Shown: positions 36,639 through 45,020 of the stretch, piece after piece
Numbering within the stretch: position 1 is the stretch's first letter
Layout of the letters: every line of letters starts with the position of its first letter
Assembly: GCF_002262885.1 (NCBI RefSeq)
Contig: NZ_NKYF01000033.1
Span: 34,396-98,395, forward strand
Direction: 5' to 3'
From: Pseudonocardia sp. MH-G8
GTDB lineage: Bacteria > Actinomycetota > Actinomycetes > Mycobacteriales > Pseudonocardiaceae
Length of the DNA stretch: 64,000 nt
The notes under the pieces: generated by a model
What the model was told of the DNA's origin: nothing
Databases searched by the model: none
What the model saw: the letters and a program-made list of their open reading frames with translations, nothing else
Translations under genes and position numbers: made by a program

Positions 36639-37648
36639 GACACCGCGGCGGCCGCCGAGCGTTCGCCGACGGTCGGCGGTCCGGCCACCTCCCGGACGAT
36701 CGAGGCCACGACGTCGGTGGCCGTCATCCCGCCCGCCCACGCCTGGGCCGTCAGCGAGAGCCGGTGCGCGAGCACGGGGACGGCGACGTGCTTGACGTCC
36801 TCCGGCGTCACGAAGTCGCGCCCGGCCATGACGGCCCGCGCGCGGGCGACGAGCATCAGCGCCTGCGAGCCCCGTGGCGACGCGCCGACCTGCACCGAGC
36901 GGTGCTCGCGGGTCGCGACCGCGAGGTCCACGCAGTAGCCGGCGACGTCCGGCTCGACATAGACGGTCTCGACCCCGGCCTGCATGGCCCGCAGCGTCGG
37001 CGCGTCGACCACCGCGTCCACGCCGGCGACCTCGTGGCGGCGCTCGACCCGGGCGAGCAGGACGCGCCGCTCCCCCGCGCGGTCCGGGTAGCCGACGGCG
37101 AGCCGCACCATGAAGCGGTCGAGCTGCGCTTCGGGCAGCGCGTAGGTGCCCTCGTACTCGATCGGGTTGGACGTCGCGATCACGTGGAACGGGGACGGCA
37201 GCGCGAAGCTCTCCCCCTCCACGCTGACCTGCCCCTCCGCCATCGCCTCGAGCAGCGCCGACTGCGTCTTGGGCGAGGTGCGGTTGATCTCGTCGGCCAG
37301 CAGGAGGCCGGTGAACACGGGTCCGCGCCGGAAGACGAAGTCGTTCGTCGCCGGGGCGTAGACGAACGAGCCGGTGATGTCGGCGGGGAGCAGGTCGGGG
37401 GTGCACTGCACCCGGCGGAACCCCAGGCCGAGGGCGGAGGCGAGGCTGCGGGCCGCGAGGGTCTTGCCGAGCCCGGGGACGTCCTCGAAGAGCACGTGCC
37501 CGCCGGCGAGGATGCTCGCGAGGGCGAGCTCGACGGCGTCGGCCATCCCGACCACGACCGTGCCGACCACGTCGAGGATCTCGTCGCTGCGCCGCGCGAC
37601 CTCGTCGACCGCCAGCGGCACCGGGGCCTGGGCGGGGTCATCGGTCAT
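36635..37648 (-). CDS. MoxR family AAA+ ATPase
   Basis: The product is 337 residues, a complete MoxR protein. Walker A is in FEDVPGLGKTLAARSLA near residues 55-70, Walker B and the DEINRTSPKTQSALLEAM segment near residues 118-135, and sensor and arginine-finger regions follow (ALPEAQLDRFMVRL). MoxR proteins act as chaperone-like ATPases with DUF58/VWA partners, here encoded next. ATG 37648 has GGAGA six bases ahead. Confidence 0.94.
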   Translation of the reverse strand: MTDDPAQAPVPLAVDEVARRSDEILDVVGTVVVGMADAVELALASILAGGHVLFEDVPGLGKTLAARSLASALGLGFRRVQCTPDLLPADITGSFVYAPATNDFVFRRGPVFTGLLLADEINRTSPKTQSALLEAMAEGQVSVEGESFALPSPFHVIATSNPIEYEGTYALPEAQLDRFMVRLAVGYPDRAGERRVLLARVERRHEVAGVDAVVDAPTLRAMQAGVETVYVEPDVAGYCVDLAVATREHRSVQVGASPRGSQALMLVARARAVMAGRDFVTPEDVKHVAVPVLAHRLSLTAQAWAGGMTATDVVASIVREVAGPPTVGERSAAAAVS

Positions 37649-38165
37649 GCCGGGTCTCCTTCTGCTGCGGGGGTGGGGTCGAGGCGGTCGAGCGCGTCGA
37701 GGCAGTGCTGCACCGCGCGCACGTGTGGAGGGCGGTTCGCGGGCAACGCGAGGGTGGCGTAGGCGGCCTCGCCGATCAGGTGCTCGATCGCGCGCCGGTC
37801 CCGCGGATCCCCCAGATCGAGCCCGCGGGGCGCGAGCCGGCGCCGGGCGATGTCCTGCACCGGGCGCAGCCCCGCGTGCGGGACGCGCCCGCGCTTCGGG
37901 CGCAGCGACCAGGAGAGCCGGGCGACGTCCCACCGCGCGCCCTCCTCCTGCAGCCCGGTGGTCTGCGGCCACGCCACGTCCCGGTGCGCCGGCAGCGCCG
38001 TCCAGCAGAGGCCCGCTGCCACCAGGACCAGCCCGGCCGTGGCGGCGTGCCAGGCGTCCAGCCCGACCACCCAGCACACCACGCTGACGAGCGTCGCCGC
38101 GGCGACGAGGAGCCCGACCCGGGTGCGGTGGCGGCCAAGCCCTCCTGTGTGCGGGAGCTCGGGGG

Positions 38166-38169
<4 letters not shown>
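37645..38169 (-). CDS. hypothetical membrane-anchored protein of the MoxR operon
   Basis: GTG 38169 gives 174 residues with two adjacent membrane helices at about residues 17-58, followed by a soluble, Arg-rich C-terminal part with RRLAPRGLDLGDPRDRRAIEHLIG. It sits between DUF4129 and MoxR genes with four-base overlaps at both ends. This position is often filled by a small two-helix protein in actinobacterial MoxR operons. Function unknown. Confidence 0.75.
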
Positions 38170-38906
<737 letters not shown>

Positions 38907-38978
38907 CCGAGCGGGCTCGGCACGGCGGCGCGGAGCGAGGCGGCGTTGCTCACGGATGCGACCGTACCCGCCCGCCCG

Positions 38979-39728
38979 TCAGCCGGGCTCGGCATCGTCT
39001 GCCTTCAGGATGTTCGGTGGGGGGATCAGCCGGCGGAAGGACTCCGCGGCTCGGGCCAGATCGGCGGACCCATTCGTCAGGACCAGATCCAGGTGCCCGG
39101 GCAGCAGCATGTCGACCGGAAGCTCCGCCAGTCTTTGGGACGTTCGGGCGTAGAGGTACGGGCTGCAGTCCGGGATCGGCTGGATCGAGACCCGTCCACC
39201 GCTGAAGATCGCGTCGCCCGTGCACAGCGCACGCCGATCCCCGTCGTCGACCAGGAAGCACAGGTGACCGTCGCAGTGCCCAGGCGAGGCGTGCACGGTC
39301 ACCGACAGCTCCCCCACCTCGTGGCGGGCGCCGTCGGCCACCACCTCGTCCACGCGGCAGGCCGGATACCGGTAGTCGGCCGGGTAGACACCGGCCGCAC
39401 GCGCGACTGCCACCTGAGTGCGGTCCTCGTCCCCGGCGCCCAGCGCCGCCGCGGTCTCGGCGCTCGCCAGCACGCGCACGTCCCGCCCCGCGCGCACTCC
39501 GGCCGCGCCACCTGCGTGGTCCGCGTGGTAGTGCGTCACGAGGACGTGCGACAGGCGGTCGAGGCAGCCGGTCGCCTCGATCCCCTCGAGGAGGCGCTCG
39601 GCAGCCAGCCCGGTCCCGCAGTCGATCAGCGCCGCCCCGCTCCCGCCATCGGCCACGTACACGTGGCAGTCGTACGCGGACCCCGTGTCGACCAGCCAGA
39701 GTGAGTCGCTCAGCCTGCGCGCGCCCAT
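38979..39728 (-). CDS. metallo-beta-lactamase-fold hydrolase
   Basis: The product is 249 residues. The metal motif THYHADHAGG supplies H66, H68, D70 and H71; a further histidine is in SPGHCDGH, an aspartate in CTGDAIF and the last histidine in LLPGHLDL. This is a two-metal hydrolase of the glyoxalase II-like group, acting on a thioester, lactone or similar bond. It is the final gene of the eight-gene operon and starts one base after the dehydrogenase stop. Confidence 0.9.
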   Translation of the reverse strand: MGARRLSDSLWLVDTGSAYDCHVYVADGGSGAALIDCGTGLAAERLLEGIEATGCLDRLSHVLVTHYHADHAGGAAGVRAGRDVRVLASAETAAALGAGDEDRTQVAVARAAGVYPADYRYPACRVDEVVADGARHEVGELSVTVHASPGHCDGHLCFLVDDGDRRALCTGDAIFSGGRVSIQPIPDCSPYLYARTSQRLAELPVDMLLPGHLDLVLTNGSADLARAAESFRRLIPPPNILKADDAEPG

Positions 39729-39729
39729 C

Positions 39730-40779
39730 TCAGCCCGCCAGCGTGACGGGTGTGCAACGCTGCGCGGAACGCTGGACCGCCGCTGCGATCCGCACGCCCT
39801 CCACGGCCTCGTCCAGCGGGATCACGTCGTGGGGCCGCTGCCCGGCCGCCACTTCCACCGCGTAGCCCAGCTCGTCCCGCAGCGCGCCGGACACCCGCCC
39901 GGCCACGGTCGGCCACAGCGTGAGCTCCGGGTGCGCCACCGCGCTGTCGGTGCGGACCGAGAGCCCGTCGTGGGCGAGCCGGTATGCCGCGGTCCCCCGG
40001 TCACCGATCAGCTCGGTCACCGCGTCGATCGTCCCGTCCAGCTCCAACGCACCCCGCAGCGTCTGCGGCGCCGCGTCCGGAACGAGCCAGGCGCTCTCGA
40101 CCGTGGCCACCACGTCGTTCGCGAACGTCAGCACGGCGACCAGCGTGTCCGGGTGCTCGAGCCCGGAGACGGTGCGCTGCACGGCGTAGACCTCGCGGCA
40201 CGGCGCCCCGGCGTACCAGACGGCGAGGTCGATGTCGTGGATCCCGGACTCCCAGACCGGATGGGTCCGCTTCCCGAACGCCGGGAACCAGGACCGGCTG
40301 AAGTCGCGCCGGAACCGCAGGTTCACCGGTCGCCCCAGCTCGCCCCGGTCGAGCACGTCCCGCAGGTGCTGGTACCCCGCGCCGAACCGGCTGATCTGCC
40401 CGGTCACCACCTCGATGCCCCGTTCCCGGGCCCCCGCACCGATCCGTTCCGCCTCGCCGACGTCCGTGCACATCGGCTTCTCGACGAAGACGTGGCAGCC
40501 GGCAGCGATGGCCTGCAGCACCAGCTTCCCGTGCGAGGACTCGTCCGACACGATGTCGACGAGATCGACGCGCTCCCGTGCCAGCAGCTCGCCGAGTGAC
40601 GCGTAGCCCGCGGCGATCCCGAACTCCTCCTGCACGGCTGCCCGGCGCCCCACGTCCGGCTCGCACACGGCCACGACCTCGACCGGCAGCGATCGGAGCA
40701 CTTGAAGATGAAGCGCTCCGAAGCGACCGGCACCTACCATCGCCACTCGTGTCACGGGCTCTCCCTCGTCCCTTCTCAT
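39730..40779 (-). CDS. Gfo/Idh/MocA family oxidoreductase (second)
   Basis: The product is 349 residues. The N-terminal nucleotide motif is VAMVGAGRFGALHL, and the EKPMCTD segment near residue 100 carries the catalytic lysine. The HDIDLAVWY segment supplies the conserved Asp/His pair. Such enzymes oxidise or reduce cyclic polyols and sugars with NAD(P). ATG 40779 overlaps the previous stop by ATGA; GTG 40755 is an alternative. It is one of two such enzymes in this operon. Confidence 0.9.
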   Translation of the reverse strand: MRRDEGEPVTRVAMVGAGRFGALHLQVLRSLPVEVVAVCEPDVGRRAAVQEEFGIAAGYASLGELLARERVDLVDIVSDESSHGKLVLQAIAAGCHVFVEKPMCTDVGEAERIGAGARERGIEVVTGQISRFGAGYQHLRDVLDRGELGRPVNLRFRRDFSRSWFPAFGKRTHPVWESGIHDIDLAVWYAGAPCREVYAVQRTVSGLEHPDTLVAVLTFANDVVATVESAWLVPDAAPQTLRGALELDGTIDAVTELIGDRGTAAYRLAHDGLSVRTDSAVAHPELTLWPTVAGRVSGALRDELGYAVEVAAGQRPHDVIPLDEAVEGVRIAAAVQRSAQRCTPVTLAG

Positions 40780-41903
40780 TCCTTGGCGCCGTGGCCGGTG
40801 GCCACGAGGACGACCCGGGCATCCGGTGCGACCGTGCCGTCCGCGGCCAGCGCCGCCAGAGCGGCGAGGGGCGCCGCTCCCGCGGGCTCCACGAGCAGAC
40901 CTTCGTGGCGTGCCAGGTCATCCACCGCCTCGAGCACGGCCTCGTCCGGGACGGAGACGGCGAGGCCGTCCGATTCGCGTACCGCCTCCAGCGTGAGCAC
41001 GCCTTCGTCCTCGTAGCCGCGCAGCGGGTCGGCGATGGCGCCGGCCACGGTCGGGCGGGGGTTCGCCGCCGTCACCGTGGTCGCGTTCGTGCGCCAGGCG
41101 TCCACCAGAGGCGCGCAGGCGTCGACCTGGACGGCGACCATGCGGGGCACGCGGGGGATCCGGCCCGCGTCGGCGAGGGCACGGAAGCCCTCGTACGCAC
41201 CGACGAGCAGCGGGCCTGCTCCCACCGGTACCAGCACCCAGTCCGGTACGAAGCCGTCGGTTTGCTCGAACAGTTCCAGCGCCACGGTGCGGTGGGCCTC
41301 AACCAGGTACGGGTTGCGGAACGTGGTTGTCAGGGGGAACCACCCGTCCGCCTCGAGCTCCGCGGCCGCGGCGTGGGCGGAGCTGAAGTCACCGTCCACG
41401 GGCTCGACACCCGCTCCGTACGCCCGCGCAGTGCGCAGCTTCGCGCTCCCGGCGGCGTCGGCGGCGCAGTACAGCCGGCAAGACAGGCCGGCGCGGGCGG
41501 CGTACGCGGCGGCCGACACCGCGGTGTTGCCGGTGGAGGCCGCCACCACCCCCGGCGCGTCGGCGGCGCGTGCGAGGCTCACGCCGAGGGCCATCGCCCG
41601 ATCCTTGAACGACAGGGTGGGATTGACGGTCTCGTTCTTGACCAGCACCTGCGCCACCTCGGCACGAGCGGCGAGCCGCTCGCAGCGCACCAGGGGGGTG
41701 CCGCCCTCCCCCATCGTGATCTCGTGGCGAACGGGCGGCAGGGCGTCCCGGAACCGCCACAGACCGCCGGCACCCGAAGGCGTCGGCACGGTCCGAGGGC
41801 CCTCCAGTACCTGGACCCCGCCGCAGCCCGGGCAGCGCGACCACGTCCCGGGATTGCGCGCTCCGCAGGCGCGGCAGACCGGCGTCCACTCGCGGGCGCT
41901 CAT
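40776..41903 (-). CDS. threonine synthase-like PLP enzyme with N-terminal zinc ribbon
   Basis: The product is 375 residues. Two CxxC pairs in the first 30 residues (CRAC and CPGC) form a small zinc ribbon, followed by a fold type II PLP domain with the Schiff-base lysine K100 in LSFKDRAM and the phosphate loop ASTGNTAVSAAA. A true threonine synthase would sit with homoserine genes; here it is inside a transporter operon, so a beta- or gamma-elimination or replacement on an unusual amino acid is more likely. Confidence 0.85.
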   Translation of the reverse strand: MSAREWTPVCRACGARNPGTWSRCPGCGGVQVLEGPRTVPTPSGAGGLWRFRDALPPVRHEITMGEGGTPLVRCERLAARAEVAQVLVKNETVNPTLSFKDRAMALGVSLARAADAPGVVAASTGNTAVSAAAYAARAGLSCRLYCAADAAGSAKLRTARAYGAGVEPVDGDFSSAHAAAAELEADGWFPLTTTFRNPYLVEAHRTVALELFEQTDGFVPDWVLVPVGAGPLLVGAYEGFRALADAGRIPRVPRMVAVQVDACAPLVDAWRTNATTVTAANPRPTVAGAIADPLRGYEDEGVLTLEAVRESDGLAVSVPDEAVLEAVDDLARHEGLLVEPAGAAPLAALAALAADGTVAPDARVVLVATGHGAKE

Positions 41904-42895
41904 CCGGCGATCCCGGTGACCCGCTGGTGCAGGCGGCGCACGGCCACGTCGACCACGAGGGCGACAACGATGATGAGGCCCTTGAACAGCTCGATCGCGG
42001 ACGGATCCACGCCGAGGACCTGCAGGGCGTTGGTCAGCAGCGCGATGATCATCGCGCCGACCAGGACGCCGCCGACCGTGCCGCGGCCGCCGAAGATGCT
42101 GGTGCCGCCGATAACCGCGGCCGCGATCGCGTCCAGCAGGAGGCTGATCCCGCCGAGGTTCGGCTGCACCAGCGGCACCTGCGCGACCACCATGACCGTG
42201 GTCAGGAACACCAGGACGGCCGCGACGCCGTAGACACCCATCATCTGCGGCGCGCGCCGCACGCCCGCCAGCAGGCTCGACTGCTCGTCGGACCCGTACG
42301 CGTAGGTGCGGATCCCGAAGCGCGTGCGCCGCATCAGGAACCACAGCGCGACGGACACGACGGCCACGACCACCAGCGGTACGGGGATCCCGAGCAGCGA
42401 GCCCTGGCCGAGGAAGGCCAGGAAGTCGCTCTCCACCAGGACCATGCCCTGGGGCGCGGCCAGCAGTGTGAGGCCCTGGACGATCGTCATCGTGCCGAGC
42501 GTCGCGATGAACGGGGGCAACCGGGTGACGCCGACCAGGACACCGTTCGCGAGGCCGACCGCGAGGACGCCACCGAGGCCGAGGAGAGCGGCGGCCGGCA
42601 GGCTGCCGCCAACGTCGAGATGACCCGCCATCACCACGCCCGAGAGCCCGACCGCGTACCCGGCGGACAGGTCGATGCCCGCCGACACCAGCACGACGTG
42701 GGCGCTCAGCGCCAGCAGCGCGATCGGAACGGCCTGCAGCAGGATGTTGCGCAGGTTGACCGGTGCGGCGATGCGCGGGTCCGCGATTGCGAAAGCGATC
42801 AGCAGCAGCACCAGCAGGACGACGGGCACGAGTGCGACTGCCGGACCGGCCAGCCGCGGGGACAACGGCCGGCGGGACGGGGCGAGGGCTGTCAT
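41900..42895 (-). CDS. ribose-type ABC transporter permease (RbsC-like, separate copy)
   Basis: The product is 331 residues with about nine to ten predicted membrane helices. VLVSAGIDLSAGYAVGLSG near residue 67, the PPFIATLGTMTIVQGL segment and AAVIGGTSIFGGRGTVGG near residue 255 are RbsC hallmarks. The operon already has a permease fused to the ATPase, so this would be the second, different half of a heterodimeric channel. ATGA overlaps at both ends. Confidence 0.93.
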   Translation of the reverse strand: MTALAPSRRPLSPRLAGPAVALVPVVLLVLLLIAFAIADPRIAAPVNLRNILLQAVPIALLALSAHVVLVSAGIDLSAGYAVGLSGVVMAGHLDVGGSLPAAALLGLGGVLAVGLANGVLVGVTRLPPFIATLGTMTIVQGLTLLAAPQGMVLVESDFLAFLGQGSLLGIPVPLVVVAVVSVALWFLMRRTRFGIRTYAYGSDEQSSLLAGVRRAPQMMGVYGVAAVLVFLTTVMVVAQVPLVQPNLGGISLLLDAIAAAVIGGTSIFGGRGTVGGVLVGAMIIALLTNALQVLGVDPSAIELFKGLIIVVALVVDVAVRRLHQRVTGIAG

Positions 42896-43995
42896 GTCGT
42901 GCTCCCGGTAGTCGCTGCGAGTGCGGCGATCGCGCGGTCGACGTCGCGCTCGGTGGTGTAGAGGTGGAAGGCGAAGCGGATGGACTCGGCACGCGCCGCT
43001 GCCCGTACCCCGGCGTCCCGGAGCCGCTGGACGGCGACCTGCGGGTCGCGGTGGGCCACGCCGACGATCGCCGAGGGCACGTCGGCCGGGGCGGTCGCGG
43101 CGCCCAGCGCGTGGACCGCCTCGACGAAGCGCCCGGCGAGGCCGGTGGCATGGCGCTCCAGCTCCGCCTGGTCGTAGGCGCACAGGTGGCGCAGCGAGGC
43201 CGCGGTCGCGACCCACGCGTGCCACCCCTGGGGCTGGTCGAAGCGCCGCGCGTCGTCCCACAGCCGGTGCTCGGCGCCGTAGATCGCCCCGTCGGCGCAC
43301 GACTCGGGCCCGGTGAGGACGGGGGCGAAGCGCCGCTGGTGCTCGGGCCGCACTGCCAGGAACGCGGTGCCCCGGGCACCGAGCAGCCACTTGTACCCGA
43401 CGGCCGCGATGAAGTCGGCGCCGCTGCGGCGGAGCGTCGCGTCCACCCCGAGGGACTGGCTGGCGTCGACGTACACGAGTGCCCCGCGATCGTGCGCGTG
43501 CTCGACCAGACGTGGCAGATCGACGCGCAGCCCATCGGCGGACTGGACGCTCGACACCGCGACCAGGTCGGCGCCCTGGTCCACCGCGGCACACAGCGCG
43601 TCGGTCGTGGCGGGCGGCGGCACGAGCCGTACCGCGCCCCGGTCGCGGTCGGCGATCCAGGGCAGCAGGTTCGCGCGGAACTCCTCCTCCGGGACGACGA
43701 CGCGGGCGTGCGGCCACGCCCGTGCCACCGTGGCTGCAGCCGCGACGTGCGAGGGCAGCAACGCCACGTCGCACGCCGACATCCCGATCAGGCCCGCCAC
43801 CAGGCCCCGCGCCTCCTCCGCGGCCGCCTCCCACACGCCGTGGTCGCCCGTGCCGCGGGTCCACTGCGTGATCGCGTCGTGCAGCGCTGCGGCGGCCTCG
43901 CCCGGGAGGACGCCCATGGTGGCGGTGTCCAGGTGGGCGAGGTCGCCGATATCGGGGAACGCGAGGTCCCGCGCCGCCGTCCCGGGCCGGTTCAT
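42892..43995 (-). CDS. class V aminotransferase-fold PLP enzyme
   Basis: The product is 367 residues. The PLP lysine is K202 in AAVGYKWLLGARG, and the LVYVDASQSLGVD segment carries the aspartate that holds the cofactor nitrogen. It resembles kynureninase/cysteine-desulfurase-like lyases rather than a plain transaminase, but the exact reaction is not visible. Four-base overlaps join it to the dehydrogenase before and the permease after. Confidence 0.88.
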   Translation of the reverse strand: MNRPGTAARDLAFPDIGDLAHLDTATMGVLPGEAAAALHDAITQWTRGTGDHGVWEAAAEEARGLVAGLIGMSACDVALLPSHVAAAATVARAWPHARVVVPEEEFRANLLPWIADRDRGAVRLVPPPATTDALCAAVDQGADLVAVSSVQSADGLRVDLPRLVEHAHDRGALVYVDASQSLGVDATLRRSGADFIAAVGYKWLLGARGTAFLAVRPEHQRRFAPVLTGPESCADGAIYGAEHRLWDDARRFDQPQGWHAWVATAASLRHLCAYDQAELERHATGLAGRFVEAVHALGAATAPADVPSAIVGVAHRDPQVAVQRLRDAGVRAAARAESIRFAFHLYTTERDVDRAIAALAATTGSTT

Positions 43996-45020
43996 CGTGC
44001 CGACTCGGCCTCGTCGACGAGCTCGACGTCCTCCGGCTTCCCGCTCTCCACTGAACGCAGGATCGCGTCGTTGACCGCCACGTTGCGCATGGCGGCGGTG
44101 GTCGGGACGGGGAACGTCGCACCGTCGCGTACGGAGGCGACGAACGCCCGCACCTCGGCGGCAAGGTCGCCACGGATGCGTGCATTGACCTCCGGCCAGT
44201 GCAGCGCGTCCGGGGTGGCGAGGCCGGCGTCTCCGTACACCCGCAGGCCGTGGTCGCGCACGTCGACCGCGACCGTGCCCTCGGTGCCCATCACCTCCAG
44301 GCGGCCATCGATGCCGACCGGGTCGTCCGAGCGGCGGGTCCAGCCGTTGAACAGCTCACCGATCGTGCCGTCCTCCAGGTCGGCGACGGTGAGGATCGCG
44401 TCCTCGGACCGCACGCCGTGGCTCGGCATGAGCTTGGAGACCGCGCGCGAGTACACCCGGGTGATGCGCTTGCCGGTCACCCACTGCATCGCGTCCACGT
44501 CGTGGACGCCCAGGTAGAACAGGACCGAGCTGGTGCCGTTCATCCGCAGGCCGATGTCGCGGGCCGCGATCCGCCCTGCCGTCACATGCAGTGGATCACC
44601 GATGTCACCGGCGGCGACAGCGGCCGCGGCGCCCGCGTAGCGCGGGTCGAAGCGCAGGAGCTGGCCCACCATCACGCCGGTCCCGCCCTCGGCGGCGGCG
44701 CGGTCGATCGCCCGCGCGCCCTCCAGGGTGTCGGCCATCGGCTTCTCCAGAAGAACCGGACGCCCCGCGCGCAGCACCGTCGTGGCCGGGCCGACGTGCG
44801 CCCGGTCCGGTACGGCCACCACGAACGCGTCGACGTCCTCCTGCAGCGCGTCCTCGACCTCGGCGAGGTGCCGGGTGCCCAGCTCCTCGGCCGTGGCCCG
44901 GCCGGCCTCCGGGTCCCGGTCGACCACGGCGGTCAGCTCGGCCTCGGTGGATTCAGCGACGGTTCGGGCATGCAGGCGCCCCATGAAGCCTGCCCCGACA
45001 ACGGCGATCTTCACGGTCAT
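43992..45020 (-). CDS. Gfo/Idh/MocA family oxidoreductase (first)
   Basis: The product is 342 residues. The nucleotide motif VVGAGFMGRLHART opens the protein, the EKPMADT segment near residue 94 holds the catalytic lysine, and GVHDVDAMQWV near residue 172 the Asp/His pair. These marks fit myo-inositol dehydrogenase-like enzymes acting on a sugar or cyclitol. It follows the transporter fusion gene with an ATGA overlap. Confidence 0.92.
   Translation of the reverse strand: MTVKIAVVGAGFMGRLHARTVAESTEAELTAVVDRDPEAGRATAEELGTRHLAEVEDALQEDVDAFVVAVPDRAHVGPATTVLRAGRPVLLEKPMADTLEGARAIDRAAAEGGTGVMVGQLLRFDPRYAGAAAAVAAGDIGDPLHVTAGRIAARDIGLRMNGTSSVLFYLGVHDVDAMQWVTGKRITRVYSRAVSKLMPSHGVRSEDAILTVADLEDGTIGELFNGWTRRSDDPVGIDGRLEVMGTEGTVAVDVRDHGLRVYGDAGLATPDALHWPEVNARIRGDLAAEVRAFVASVRDGATFPVPTTAAMRNVAVNDAILRSVESGKPEDVELVDEAESAR

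Noticed and set aside
40776..41903. Housekeeping threonine synthase
   Set aside because: Fold and zinc ribbon fit, but there are no homoserine dehydrogenase or kinase genes nearby, and the gene is tightly coupled inside a transporter operon, so a special function is more likely.
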